This document shows positions 1 to 6,356 of a stretch of DNA of 8,666 bases, piece after piece. The translations under genes and the position numbers were made by a program. How positions within the stretch are numbered: position 1 is the first letter of the stretch; every line of letters starts with the position of its first letter. The notes under the pieces were generated by a model. That model had not been told where the DNA came from, did not search any database, and saw nothing but the letters and a program-made list of their open reading frames with translations. Location: NCBI GenBank assembly GCA_030617125.1, contig JAUWWA010000055.1, forward strand, positions 1 through 8,666. The letters run 5' to 3'. The stretch comes from Pirellulales bacterium. Lineage in GTDB: Bacteria > Planctomycetota > Planctomycetia > Pirellulales > Thermoguttaceae.

Positions 1-1
1 C

Positions 2-949
2 CGGTCCGTGGCCGTCGAGATCCGCACGACCTTCGCAGCACTGTACGACTTCGATCTGGCCGGACGTCAGTGCCTCGTGCTGGCCGGTCTGGTCTTGCTG
101 CTGACGACGCCGCTGCTGATCGTCGGCTTGCGTCTGCTTGCCGTGGCGATACTGGCGCGACAGACCCGACCCGTCAGGCCCTACCCCCACGCGGCGTTGA
201 GCCGGATCTTGCGGATCGCGTTGCTTGCCGTGCTCGCGATCGGCATCGGCGTGCCGACGCTGGGGTTGTGCCTGCCGGCGATCAATGATCCGATGCCGGT
301 TCGGGCGTTGGCCAAAGCGTGGTCGACGACGAGTGCAACCTTCACGTACACCTTCGGGGCCGGCGCCGTTGCGGTGCTGGCCGCCACCTGCCTGGCGCTG
401 GTCGCCGGGCGCGACTTGCGACTTCGGTTGGCCGTCTTGGGAGTGCTCCTGATGCTATTGGCCATGCCGCCTGCTCTGGGGGCGCTCGGAACGTCGTACG
501 CTGCGACCAGGGCCCCGGCGGAGTTGGACTGGCTGCTTCGCAGCCAACTCACCGTGGCCGTGGTGTTAGGGCTTCGTTTCCTGCCGGTCGCCACAGTGAT
601 CATGATGCGCGCGGTGGGAACTCTCTCGCCTTCCTGGACGGATGCGGCCAGGGTGCACGGCGTATCGCGGGGCCCGCTCTTTCTGCGAGTCATCCTCCCC
701 CATCTCGCGCCTGCGATTTTGGTCGGGGTGCTCCTGGTGATGGTGCTGGCGGCGGCCGAGATCACCACCACCCATCTGCTCCAGCCGACAACCGGACGTC
801 CATCGTTGCCGCTGGCGATCTTCACGGTCATGGCCAATAGCCCCGAGGGACTGGTCGCGTCGCTTTGCCTAATTTACCTGCTGGGCGTGGCCCTGATAAT
901 GGCCGTCGCTTTGCAGCTTCCCCGCTGGTTACGTAGGAGAACGTTATGA
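2..949 (+). CDS. ABC transporter permease, iron(III)/thiamine type, 5' partial
   Basis: Inner-membrane subunit of an ABC importer. The reading frame stays open to the left window edge, so the GTG at 8 is probably an internal valine. The 313 residues from it look like the second half of a two-domain permease of the FbpB/ThiP type, which usually has about 500-560 residues. About seven hydrophobic segments are visible, near residues 21-50, 68-92, 114-134, 139-163, 178-200, 232-254 and 282-304. Between the fifth and sixth lies the EAA-like cytoplasmic loop (residues 212-232: DAARVHG, then about nine residues to ILPHLAP), which docks on the ATPase. It ends in ATGA, overlapping the ATPase gene by four bases, so the two are very likely translationally coupled. 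Substrate is uncertain: iron(III), thiamine or another small solute is possible, and no binding-protein gene is visible. Confidence 0.85.
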   Translation, partial: RSVAVEIRTTFAALYDFDLAGRQCLVLAGLVLLLTTPLLIVGLRLLAVAILARQTRPVRPYPHAALSRILRIALLAVLAIGIGVPTLGLCLPAINDPMPVRALAKAWSTTSATFTYTFGAGAVAVLAATCLALVAGRDLRLRLAVLGVLLMLLAMPPALGALGTSYAATRAPAELDWLLRSQLTVAVVLGLRFLPVATVIMMRAVGTLSPSWTDAARVHGVSRGPLFLRVILPHLAPAILVGVLLVMVLAAAEITTTHLLQPTTGRPSLPLAIFTVMANSPEGLVASLCLIYLLGVALIMAVALQLPRWLRRRTL

Positions 950-1677
950 ACACGCCGATCAGTTGCCGCGGTCTGGTGTGTCGGCTGGGTGGTCATCTTG
1001 TGCTCGATGGCGCCGCGTTGGACATTGCCCAGCGGCAATCGCTCGCGCTGCTGGGAAGCTCGGGAAGCGGCAAGTCGACGCTGCTACGGATCATCGCCGG
1101 GCTGGAAATTCCTGAACAAGGTGAGGTCGACATCACCGGTGCGCCCGCGACCCGCGGCGGCCGACTGCTGGTCGCCCCCTACCGGCGTGGCGTGGCGATG
1201 CTGTTTCAAGATCTCGCCCTTTGGCCAAATCTTTCGGTGCAAGGAAACGTCCGCCTGGGACTGTCAGCACTCCGTCTCCCACGAAAACAACTCCTCGATC
1301 GGGTAACCGAAGCGTTACAGATGTGCGGGATCGAGGATCTATCGGGCCGGTTGCCGGGAACATTATCCGGCGGTCAGCAGCAGCGTGTCGCGCTGGCCCG
1401 GGCATTGGCGATGCAGCCGAAACTACTGCTGCTGGACGAGCCATTCGGTGGACTGGACCTGGTGACGAAGCAGGCAGTCATTCGTGAACTCGTTCGATTG
1501 AGATCCGAACTTGGCTTCGCCCTGGTTCTGGTGACGCACGACTCCCTGGAAGTCCGGCAGGTCTGCGACAGTTTAGCCGTTTTGCAAAGCGGGCGGATCG
1601 CCGAGCAAGGCCGCCTCGCCGACGTCGCCCGAGCCCCGCAGACAGCGCTCGCCAAGGCGCTAACTGGACAACTGTAG
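946..1677 (+). CDS. ABC transporter ATP-binding protein
   Basis: Cytoplasmic ATPase that powers the importer whose permease gene it overlaps by four bases. All nucleotide-binding motifs are intact in the 243 residues: Walker A GSSGSGKST (37-45), Q-loop glutamine 88 in FQDLALWP, signature LSGGQQQR (140-147), Walker B LLLLDEP (160-166), D-loop GGLD (168-171) and H-loop histidine 198 in VTHDS. AGGAG at 935-939 lies six bases before the ATG and supports this start. The protein stops right after the helical and H-loop region. It therefore lacks the C-terminal TOBE/regulatory domain of FbpC, PotA or CysA (about 350 residues) and is closer in size to ThiQ (about 230). The partner permease suggests an iron(III)- or thiamine-type substrate, but the motifs do not decide it. 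Confidence 0.9.
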   Translation: MNTPISCRGLVCRLGGHLVLDGAALDIAQRQSLALLGSSGSGKSTLLRIIAGLEIPEQGEVDITGAPATRGGRLLVAPYRRGVAMLFQDLALWPNLSVQGNVRLGLSALRLPRKQLLDRVTEALQMCGIEDLSGRLPGTLSGGQQQRVALARALAMQPKLLLLDEPFGGLDLVTKQAVIRELVRLRSELGFALVLVTHDSLEVRQVCDSLAVLQSGRIAEQGRLADVARAPQTALAKALTGQL

Positions 1678-1731
1678 ACTTAGGGACTAACGACAATCGA
1701 GTAGTCCGCTGCCAATCCCTACTCCCGGCCT

Positions 1732-1745
1732 GGCCCGAAAGGGCC
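1732..1745 (+). terminator. GNRA-loop hairpin after the ABC operon
   Basis: GGCCC (1732-1736) and GGGCC (1741-1745) form a perfect five-pair GC stem closed by a GAAA tetraloop, 54 bases after the ATPase stop codon. The bases after it (cttcc) are not a real U-tract, so intrinsic termination would be weak. It could equally be a stabilising 3' end structure. Confidence 0.3.
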
Positions 1746-1836
1746 CTTCCAGAACACCCGGATAGTGCGAAGGGGCAGGTCGTTAATCCATCGGCCATAC
1801 TGGGCTGGCTTGACCGGTTCTCGGCCGGCGTGAAGG

Positions 1837-1864
1837 TTGCAATCCCTCCGCTACTCGGCATAAT
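1837..1864 (+). promoter_or_regulatory. Candidate sigma70-like promoter of guaB
   Basis: TTGCAA (1837-1842, four of six matches to TTGACA) and CATAAT (1859-1864, five of six matches to TATAAT) are separated by 16 bases. Transcription would begin near 1871, giving a leader of about 33 bases before the guaB ATG at 1904. This would also exclude the in-frame GTG at 1868 as the start. It is found by eye only. Confidence 0.4.
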
Positions 1865-1868
1865 GCCG
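1856..1868. promoter_or_regulatory. 13-base dyad over the guaB -10 element (possible operator)
   Basis: CGGCATAATGCCG is a perfect inverted repeat with six-base arms around a central A at 1862. It covers the candidate -10 hexamer completely. A repressor bound here would block initiation at guaB, but the site is short and could be chance. No regulator gene is visible. Confidence 0.3.
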
Positions 1869-1903
1869 TGATTGCCCCATCCCAATGCGGAGGATTCCAC
1901 GCC

Positions 1904-3388
1904 ATGCCAGAGAGAATCATTCAGTACCAGGGCCTCACCTTCGACGACGTCCTGCTTGAGCCGAGACACAGCGACGTCGTCCCGGCCAAAGTCGACGTCA
2001 GCACGCGGCTCACGCGGCGGATCGAGTTGAATGTCCCCCTTCTGAGTTCGCCCATGGACACGGTCACCGACGAGGCGATGGCAATCGCCTTGGCCCAAGA
2101 GGGGGGAATCGGTATCGTCCACAAAAACATGTCCATCGAACACCAAGCCGAGGAAGTCGAGAAGGTCAAACGCAGTGCCAACGGCATCATCTTCAACCCG
2201 GAAACCCTCCCCCCCGATGAGACGGTTGGCCGCGCCCGCGAGATCATGAACCAGTACAACGTCTCCGGGCTGCCGATCACCGCTGCCGACCGGCATCTGG
2301 AGGGAATTCTCACACGACGCGATCTGCGGTTTCTCGAAGATTCCCATCTGCGCATCCGTGAAGTGATGACGAAGGAGAATCTTGTAACGGCTACGGGGAC
2401 CGTAACGCTTGAGGAAGCTGAGAAGATCTTAATGGAAAAAAAGGTGGAGAAGCTTTTGCTGGTTGACGAAGATTTCAGACTGACGGGACTCATTACGATC
2501 AAAGACATCGACATGATGCGGTGCTTCCCGAACGCCTGTCAAGATAGGCAAGGGAGGCTGAGAGTAGGGGCCGCCGTCGGCGTCCACGACTACGACCGCG
2601 TTGAAAACCTCATCGCCAAGGACGTCGACGTGCTTATCGTCGACAGTGCCCACGGCCATTCGGCTAACGTTATCGAGACCGTTAGGAGAATCAAGCAGAA
2701 ATGGGATATTGACGTCGTCGCCGGCAACGTGGCGACCGCCGATGGCTGCACAGACCTTATCGCCGCCGGTGCCGATGCGGTGAAGGTCGGAATCGGCCCC
2801 GGATCGATCTGCACGACACGGGTGATTTCCGGGGTTGGTGTCCCGCAAATTACGGCCGTCCACCAAGTTGCCCAGGCCGCCGAAGATAGCCAAACTCCCG
2901 TGGTCGCCGATGGTGGGATCCGTTACTCCGGCGACGTGACCAAGGCAATCGCGGCCGGCGCACACGTGGTCATGCTTGGAGGCCTCCTGGCCGGGTTGGA
3001 AGAAAGCCCCGGCGCTCGAATCCTCTATCAGGGACGAACATTTAAGGTTTATCGAGGAATGGGTTCTTTGGGGGCCATGGTCAAGGGCTCCAGCGAACGC
3101 TACCACCAAGGAAAAGCCGACGCCGGACTCGACAAACTCGTGCCCGAGGGCGTCGAAGGACGCGTGCCCTTCAAAGGATCGTTGGGACCATTTGTTTATC
3201 AGCTTGTCGGCGGGTTACGAGCCGGGATGGGATATTGCGGAACACGGACCATCGAGGAATTGCGCACCCAAGCGCGATTCATCCAGGTTTCACCAGCCAC
3301 TGTGCGGGAGAGTCACCCTCATGACATCGCTATTACGCAGGAAGCGCCAAATTACAGTACGGAATACGCCACCGGCGACGGTTCGTGA
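1904..3388 (+). CDS. guaB: Inosine-5'-monophosphate dehydrogenase
   Basis: Cytoplasmic enzyme oxidising IMP to XMP with NAD+, the committed step of guanine nucleotide synthesis. The 494 residues match the full bacterial form in length. The N-terminal TIM-barrel part ([11 protein letters not shown], then SSPMDTVT at 48-55) is followed by a CBS pair at about 95-210. The catalytic half then carries the loop [11 protein letters not shown] with cysteine 303, the phosphate-binding DGG (337-339), YRGMGS (383-388) and the mobile flap with R399-Y400. One oddity is glycine 360 in MLGGLLAG, where most homologues have serine. The ATG at 1904 is preferred over the in-frame GTG at 1868 because GGAGG (1889-1893) lies ten bases upstream and [15 protein letters not shown] is the usual length of N-terminus. 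The last 68 bases overlap the next gene. Confidence 0.97.
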   Translation: MPERIIQYQGLTFDDVLLEPRHSDVVPAKVDVSTRLTRRIELNVPLLSSPMDTVTDEAMAIALAQEGGIGIVHKNMSIEHQAEEVEKVKRSANGIIFNPETLPPDETVGRAREIMNQYNVSGLPITAADRHLEGILTRRDLRFLEDSHLRIREVMTKENLVTATGTVTLEEAEKILMEKKVEKLLLVDEDFRLTGLITIKDIDMMRCFPNACQDRQGRLRVGAAVGVHDYDRVENLIAKDVDVLIVDSAHGHSANVIETVRRIKQKWDIDVVAGNVATADGCTDLIAAGADAVKVGIGPGSICTTRVISGVGVPQITAVHQVAQAAEDSQTPVVADGGIRYSGDVTKAIAAGAHVVMLGGLLAGLEESPGARILYQGRTFKVYRGMGSLGAMVKGSSERYHQGKADAGLDKLVPEGVEGRVPFKGSLGPFVYQLVGGLRAGMGYCGTRTIEELRTQARFIQVSPATVRESHPHDIAITQEAPNYSTEYATGDGS

Positions 3389-4304
3389 GGACTGGGGGTC
3401 AGGGGTCAGGCGTGTACCGCTGACTGTGGCGATGCTTGCCGCGGTGGCCCTTGCGGCACTAGCGGTTCGCGCGACAGCCGACGACGGCTGGACGTCCAAG
3501 CCCCGCGCCAGGCAGGCCAGTTACACAAGCAGCCGAAGCGGCACGAAGCTCAAGTGGCTTCCGTACCGGCCGAGTGTGCCTTCAGACGACCAGTTCGTCG
3601 TGACAGCCCCGGCGGCGCCCGCTGTCGAAGCATCTCAGCCCGAACGGACCGTGACCGATCCGTTCAAGGATCCTTTTGGCGACGGCCTCTTGCGGCAAGA
3701 ATCGCCCGTAGAATCACTGGCCCCACTGAAGGAAGTCCCGGCCACGCAGCCGGACACTCGCCCGGCGACCGCGGAGCCTCTGGAACCCCTCCCCGATTTG
3801 GAGGGCCTGGAAGCTCGCGCCATGGAGCAGTCGGCGGCCGAAGGGCGCATGCAGTTGATGGACAAGTGCCCATCGCCGGAGGACCTGAAGTCGATCAACG
3901 AACTGACCACCGACATCAAGGCCGAGGACGGCGAGTTTCCGCCCGAGTGCACCTTGGGCGAAAAGAAGTTCGAGCCGCGCGTGTGGCCGTCGACGTGTTT
4001 CACGTGGAAGGCGTCGGGGGTATGCCACAAGCCGTTGTACTTCGAGGACGTGCACCTGGAGCGTTACGGGCACTCGTGGGGACCGTTCCTGCAGCCGGTT
4101 ATCTCCGGCGGGCACTTCTTCCTAACCGTCCCCATCCTGCCTTACAAGATGGGTTTGAATCCGCCCCGCGAGTGCATGTACACGCTCGGCTACTATCGCC
4201 CCGGCAATTGTGCTCCGTACCTGTTCGACCCGCTGCCGCTTAGCGTCCGCGCCGCGTTGTTTCAGGCGGGCGCCTGGGTCGGCGGGGTGGCCATCATCCC
4301 ATAA
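3321..4304 (+). CDS. Secreted or membrane-anchored protein of unknown function, planctomycete type
   Basis: No function is known to me. The 327 residues have a basic N-terminus (RRKR at 6-9, RR at 30-31), a hydrophobic segment at about 34-49 and a possible cleavage site after ATA (51-53), so it is probably exported. Residues 55-175 are low-complexity, rich in Pro, Ala and Glu, with a [10 protein letters not shown] stretch (113-122). The conserved-looking part is 180-327. It has six cysteines (183, 210, 226, 235, 285, 297), aromatic motifs such as [12 protein letters not shown] and HSWGP, and a hydrophobic glycine-rich end ([14 protein letters not shown]). I recall similar C-termini in Pirellulales-like planctomycetes. 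The start is inside guaB: GGGAG (3306-3310) sits ten bases before the ATG. Starts at 3426 (GTG) or 3432 (ATG) are possible but would lose the positive N-region. Its 3' end overlaps the opposite zinc-ribbon gene. Confidence 0.8.
   Translation: MTSLLRRKRQITVRNTPPATVREDWGSGVRRVPLTVAMLAAVALAALAVRATADDGWTSKPRARQASYTSSRSGTKLKWLPYRPSVPSDDQFVVTAPAAPAVEASQPERTVTDPFKDPFGDGLLRQESPVESLAPLKEVPATQPDTRPATAEPLEPLPDLEGLEARAMEQSAAEGRMQLMDKCPSPEDLKSINELTTDIKAEDGEFPPECTLGEKKFEPRVWPSTCFTWKASGVCHKPLYFEDVHLERYGHSWGPFLQPVISGGHFFLTVPILPYKMGLNPPRECMYTLGYYRPGNCAPYLFDPLPLSVRAALFQAGAWVGGVAIIP
3395..3408 (+). repeat. Tandem GGGGTCA x2
   Basis: Two adjacent exact copies of GGGGTCA begin seven bases after the guaB stop codon. 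They are read in the overlapping gene as Gly-Ser-Gly-Val-Arg. Runs of this heptamer are, as far as I recall, a common short intergenic repeat in several bacterial groups, so this may be a two-unit remnant inserted in the N-terminal region of the downstream gene. Confidence 0.5.
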
Positions 4305-4530
4305 GACCGCCCAAATCGCAGCCTCGGCAGCAGTCCGACACGCCGCATGGGCCGGTCTGCTGCCCCGGACAGCTCGGCTGCGTCGACGTGGCCGAGTGTG
4401 CCGCCGGCACGCTGAATTGCTTCACCAACCGCGTCGCGCCACACGAAGGGCACGCGGGTTGCTCCTCCCCGCGAAGCAAGAACTCGAACCGCTCACCGCA
4501 GTCGTTGCATTCGTATTCGTAGATCGGCAT
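4294..4530 (-). CDS. FmdB-family zinc-ribbon protein
   Basis: Small predicted zinc-binding protein of 78 residues. It has the FmdB/CxxC_CXXC_SSSS signature: MPIYEYEC start, Cys8-x2-Cys11, then Cys27-x2-Cys30 as the second knuckle. FmdB was first named as a putative regulator of amide and formamide use, but the family's role is not established. A further five cysteines (54, 62, 67, 68, 71) lie in a Gly-rich tail, as in many family members. The start at 4530 is favoured over an upstream in-frame ATG at 4575 because the family begins MPIYEY and AAAGGA (minus strand, 4544-4539) lies eight bases before it. The stop codon lies 11 bases inside the convergent 327-residue gene. The gene is divergent from nnrE. 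Confidence 0.88.
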   Translation of the reverse strand: MPIYEYECNDCGERFEFLLRGEEQPACPSCGATRLVKQFSVPAAHSATSTQPSCPGQQTGPCGVSDCCRGCDLGGLMG

Positions 4531-4564
4531 GGGCGTGTTCCTTTGCTGAAGCGTCGGGGCGATG

Positions 4565-4593
4565 ATGACAAACAATCCATTTCATTTTACGAT
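4565..4593 (+). promoter_or_regulatory. Candidate promoter of nnrE
   Basis: ATGACA (4565-4570, five of six matches to TTGACA), a 17-base spacer and TACGAT (4588-4593, four of six including the key TA and final T) lie in the only AT-rich stretch of the 135-base divergent spacer. A transcript would start near 4600 and leave a leader of about 65 bases before the nnrE ATG. Confidence 0.35.
4584..4589 (-). promoter_or_regulatory. Candidate -10 element for the zinc-ribbon gene
   Basis: On the minus strand these bases read TAAAAT, five of six matches to TATAAT, 53 bases before the zinc-ribbon ATG. No convincing -35 hexamer is found 16-18 bases upstream. It overlaps the nnrE promoter candidate, so the two directions may share one melted core. 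Confidence 0.2.
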
Positions 4594-4665
4594 ATATGGA
4601 GCAGTCATGAAATCCCAGCAGCAATCTCGCCGTGCAACGGTCGCCAGCTTCCGGAGAATCCAACC

Positions 4666-5379
4666 ATGCGTTCCACCGCACTCACCCGTGCACAGTCTCG
4701 GCAGGTCGACCGACTGGCCATGGAGAAACTCGGGGTCTCCGGACTGGTGCTGATGGAAAACGCCGGGCGCGGCGTCGCCGACGTGTTGCGCCGCACCGGT
4801 GTCGACGGGCCGGTCGTCGTCTGCTGCGGCAAGGGGAACAACGCCGGCGACGGGTTCGTCATCGCTCGGCACCTTGAACTGCGTGGATTCCAGCCGCGCG
4901 TGCTGCTCTGGGCCGATCCGGACGAACTGACCGGCGACGCAGCCGCCAACTTCCGCATCCTTGAAAAGACCGACGTGCCGATCGAACGGTTCGCCGCCGC
5001 GCACGATCCGGCTCGACTCGCCGAGCAACTCGCCGGCGCCGCATGGATCGTCGACGCCTTGCTGGGCACCGGCGCCCGCGGCGAACCCCGACCGCCGCTT
5101 AACGCGGTGATCGAGCAACTCAACGCGGCCGACGCACCGATCCTGGCGGTCGATCTGCCCAGCGGACTGGACTGCGACACGGGCAAGCCGGCGGCGCACA
5201 CGATCCGCGCAACTGTCACGTGCGCGTTCTTCGCCGCGAAGTCCGGCTTCTTCGCCCCCGGCGCCGAGGCGTACACCGGCGAGGTGCGCGTGCTCGACAT
5301 TGGCGTCCCGCCGAAGCTGGTCGACGACGTGCTCTCGCCGTTTCAGACGGACAACCGGCAAGGCGGCACGGCCGAGTAG
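4666..5379 (+). CDS. nnrE: NAD(P)H-hydrate epimerase
   Basis: Cofactor-repair enzyme that interconverts the R and S forms of hydrated NADH and NADPH, so that the S-specific dehydratase can restore them. The 237 residues form a single YjeF N-terminal (Rossmann-like) domain. Recognisable blocks are the helix with LVLMENAGR (27-35), the loop GKGNNAGDGF (55-64), VDALLGTG (129-136), VDLPSGLD (162-169) and the AKSGF segment around lysine 192. The NnrD dehydratase domain fused to it in E. coli YjeF is absent, and no NnrD gene is in the window. The ATG at 4666 is chosen because GGAGAA (4653-4658) lies seven bases before it. The frame is open farther upstream, but that part has no family similarity. 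The gene ends five bases from the convergent hydrolase gene. Confidence 0.93.
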   Translation: MRSTALTRAQSRQVDRLAMEKLGVSGLVLMENAGRGVADVLRRTGVDGPVVVCCGKGNNAGDGFVIARHLELRGFQPRVLLWADPDELTGDAAANFRILEKTDVPIERFAAAHDPARLAEQLAGAAWIVDALLGTGARGEPRPPLNAVIEQLNAADAPILAVDLPSGLDCDTGKPAAHTIRATVTCAFFAAKSGFFAPGAEAYTGEVRVLDIGVPPKLVDDVLSPFQTDNRQGGTAE

Positions 5380-5384
5380 CAGCC

Positions 5385-6152
5385 TCATACTTCGAGAACA
5401 CGCGTGGCCTCGTACCGGGTAGCCACATGAAGTGGGAGCTTCTTGCCCAGGACCTTCCGATGTGCACGCAGCGCCACGCGCGGATTGTTGTTCTCCTCGG
5501 AGAGATGGGCCAGGCACACCCACTTCAGCCGCTTGCCGCCGGCGGCAAGGAGCAGTTCGGCGGCTTCGACGTTTGAAAGATGTCCGCCGGGGCCTCGGAT
5601 GCGATCCTGTAGGAACTCCGGATACGGCCCCTCGGCGAGCATCTTACGGTCGTAGTTGCTTTCCAGGAAGACGGCGTCGAGCGAGCCGATCACCGCATCG
5701 AGCCCGCTGAAAACGTGCCCCAGGTCGGTCAGAATGCCCAGCCGGTGCCGGCCATCGTCGACGACGAACGCCACGCCGTCGGCGCCGTCGTGCGGGGTGG
5801 GAATCGTCTCCACCGCCACCCCCGCCAATCGCAGCACCTCCCCGGCTTTGAAGGGGCGTATGTCCGACAGCTCGCCGAGGGAGTATTTCCGCGAGGCGGC
5901 GTTGAGGGTCCTGGCTGTAACATGAACCGGCAGGCCGAACTTCCGCTGGAAAATGCCCAGCGACTGGCTGTGATCGGCGTGGTCGTGCGAGATCACGACC
6001 GCGTCCACGTCGGCGATATCCCGCCGGTGGGCGGCAAGCCGCTGTCGGGCCCTCTTACCGCTGATCCCCGCGTCGAACAGCAGCCGCAACCCGTTGGCCT
6101 CCAAGTAGATGCAATTGCCGTTGCTGCCGGACTGTAGGGAGATGGTCTTCAT
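5385..6152 (-). CDS. Metallo-beta-lactamase-fold hydrolase, YycJ/WalJ type
   Basis: Predicted cytoplasmic metal-dependent hydrolase of 255 residues, the usual size for YycJ/WalJ/VicX proteins, some of which have been described as nucleases acting on DNA ends. The start MKTISLQSGSNGNC fits the family's opening SGSxGN block. The metal-binding signature SHDHADH (55-61) gives His56, His58, Asp60 and His61. Further candidate ligands are His121 and Asp143 (TDLGH). GHLSN (190-194) and LAHLSEENN (214-222) are typical late motifs of this subgroup. In Firmicutes the gene sits with the WalRK two-component system, but nothing like that is here, and its substrate in this organism is unknown. No Shine-Dalgarno sequence precedes the ATG. 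TAGAAT lies just upstream, which suggests a leaderless message. It converges with nnrE. Confidence 0.92.
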   Translation of the reverse strand: MKTISLQSGSNGNCIYLEANGLRLLFDAGISGKRARQRLAAHRRDIADVDAVVISHDHADHSQSLGIFQRKFGLPVHVTARTLNAASRKYSLGELSDIRPFKAGEVLRLAGVAVETIPTPHDGADGVAFVVDDGRHRLGILTDLGHVFSGLDAVIGSLDAVFLESNYDRKMLAEGPYPEFLQDRIRGPGGHLSNVEAAELLLAAGGKRLKWVCLAHLSEENNNPRVALRAHRKVLGKKLPLHVATRYEATRVLEV

Positions 6153-6158
6153 GTCGGA

Positions 6159-6164
6159 ATTCTA
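6159..6164 (-). promoter_or_regulatory. Candidate -10 element close to the hydrolase start
   Basis: The minus strand reads TAGAAT here, five of six matches to TATAAT, and ends six bases before the ATG of the WalJ-like gene. Transcription would then begin at or next to the A of ATG. No clear -35 sequence is present. Confidence 0.25.
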
Positions 6165-6262
6165 CGTGCGGTCGGGCGAAGAGGGGAGGGGGGTTGTCTG
6201 TTCAGCCGTTTGCGGTTCGCGTGTAAGGAGGGAAACGGGAAAACTAGAGAAGGGGGGCAAGA

Positions 6263-6303
6263 AGAAATGCCGTTTTTCACCCTTGCAGGGCCCGGGCATT
6301 TCT
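6263..6303. promoter_or_regulatory. 9-base inverted repeat around the lipoprotein-gene -35 element
   Basis: AGAAATGCC (6263-6271) and GGCATTTCT (6295-6303) are exact reverse complements, 23 bases apart. Their starts are 32 bases apart, about three helical turns. A third partial copy, GGCATTCC, lies at 6329-6336. The arms bracket the candidate -35 hexamer, which fits an operator for a regulator contacting two sites. In RNA they could also pair as a long-loop hairpin. Confidence 0.4.
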
Positions 6304-6311
6304 ACTATTAT
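6283..6311 (+). promoter_or_regulatory. Candidate promoter of the lipoprotein gene
   Basis: TTGCAG (6283-6288, three of six) and TATTAT (6306-6311, five of six) are 17 bases apart. A transcript would begin near 6318, about 39 bases before the ATG at 6357. This would exclude the upstream in-frame ATGs at 6210 and 6267 as starts. Confidence 0.35.
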
Positions 6312-6356
6312 CTGCCCCCTCTTCTGCGGGCATTCCTGGATATCGTCTATACCTCG

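Noticed and set aside
1868..1903. GTG at 1868 as the guaB start
   Set aside because: It would add 12 residues not typical of GuaB, has no ribosome binding site, and lies before the likely transcription start. The ATG at 1904 has GGAGG at good spacing.
1478..2347. 289-codon minus-strand ORF across the ABC gene, the spacer and guaB
   Set aside because: It is antisense to two clear genes, has a shadow-like composition and shows no recognisable motif.
4582..5523. 313-codon minus-strand ORF over nnrE
   Set aside because: It is the reverse shadow of a GC-rich gene whose plus-strand product has all the nnrE motifs.
6210..6356. Upstream starts (6210, 6267) for the lipoprotein gene
   Set aside because: They would bury the lipoprotein signal peptide behind about 30-50 residues and would include the candidate promoter. 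The G-rich tract before 6267 is a weak argument in their favour.
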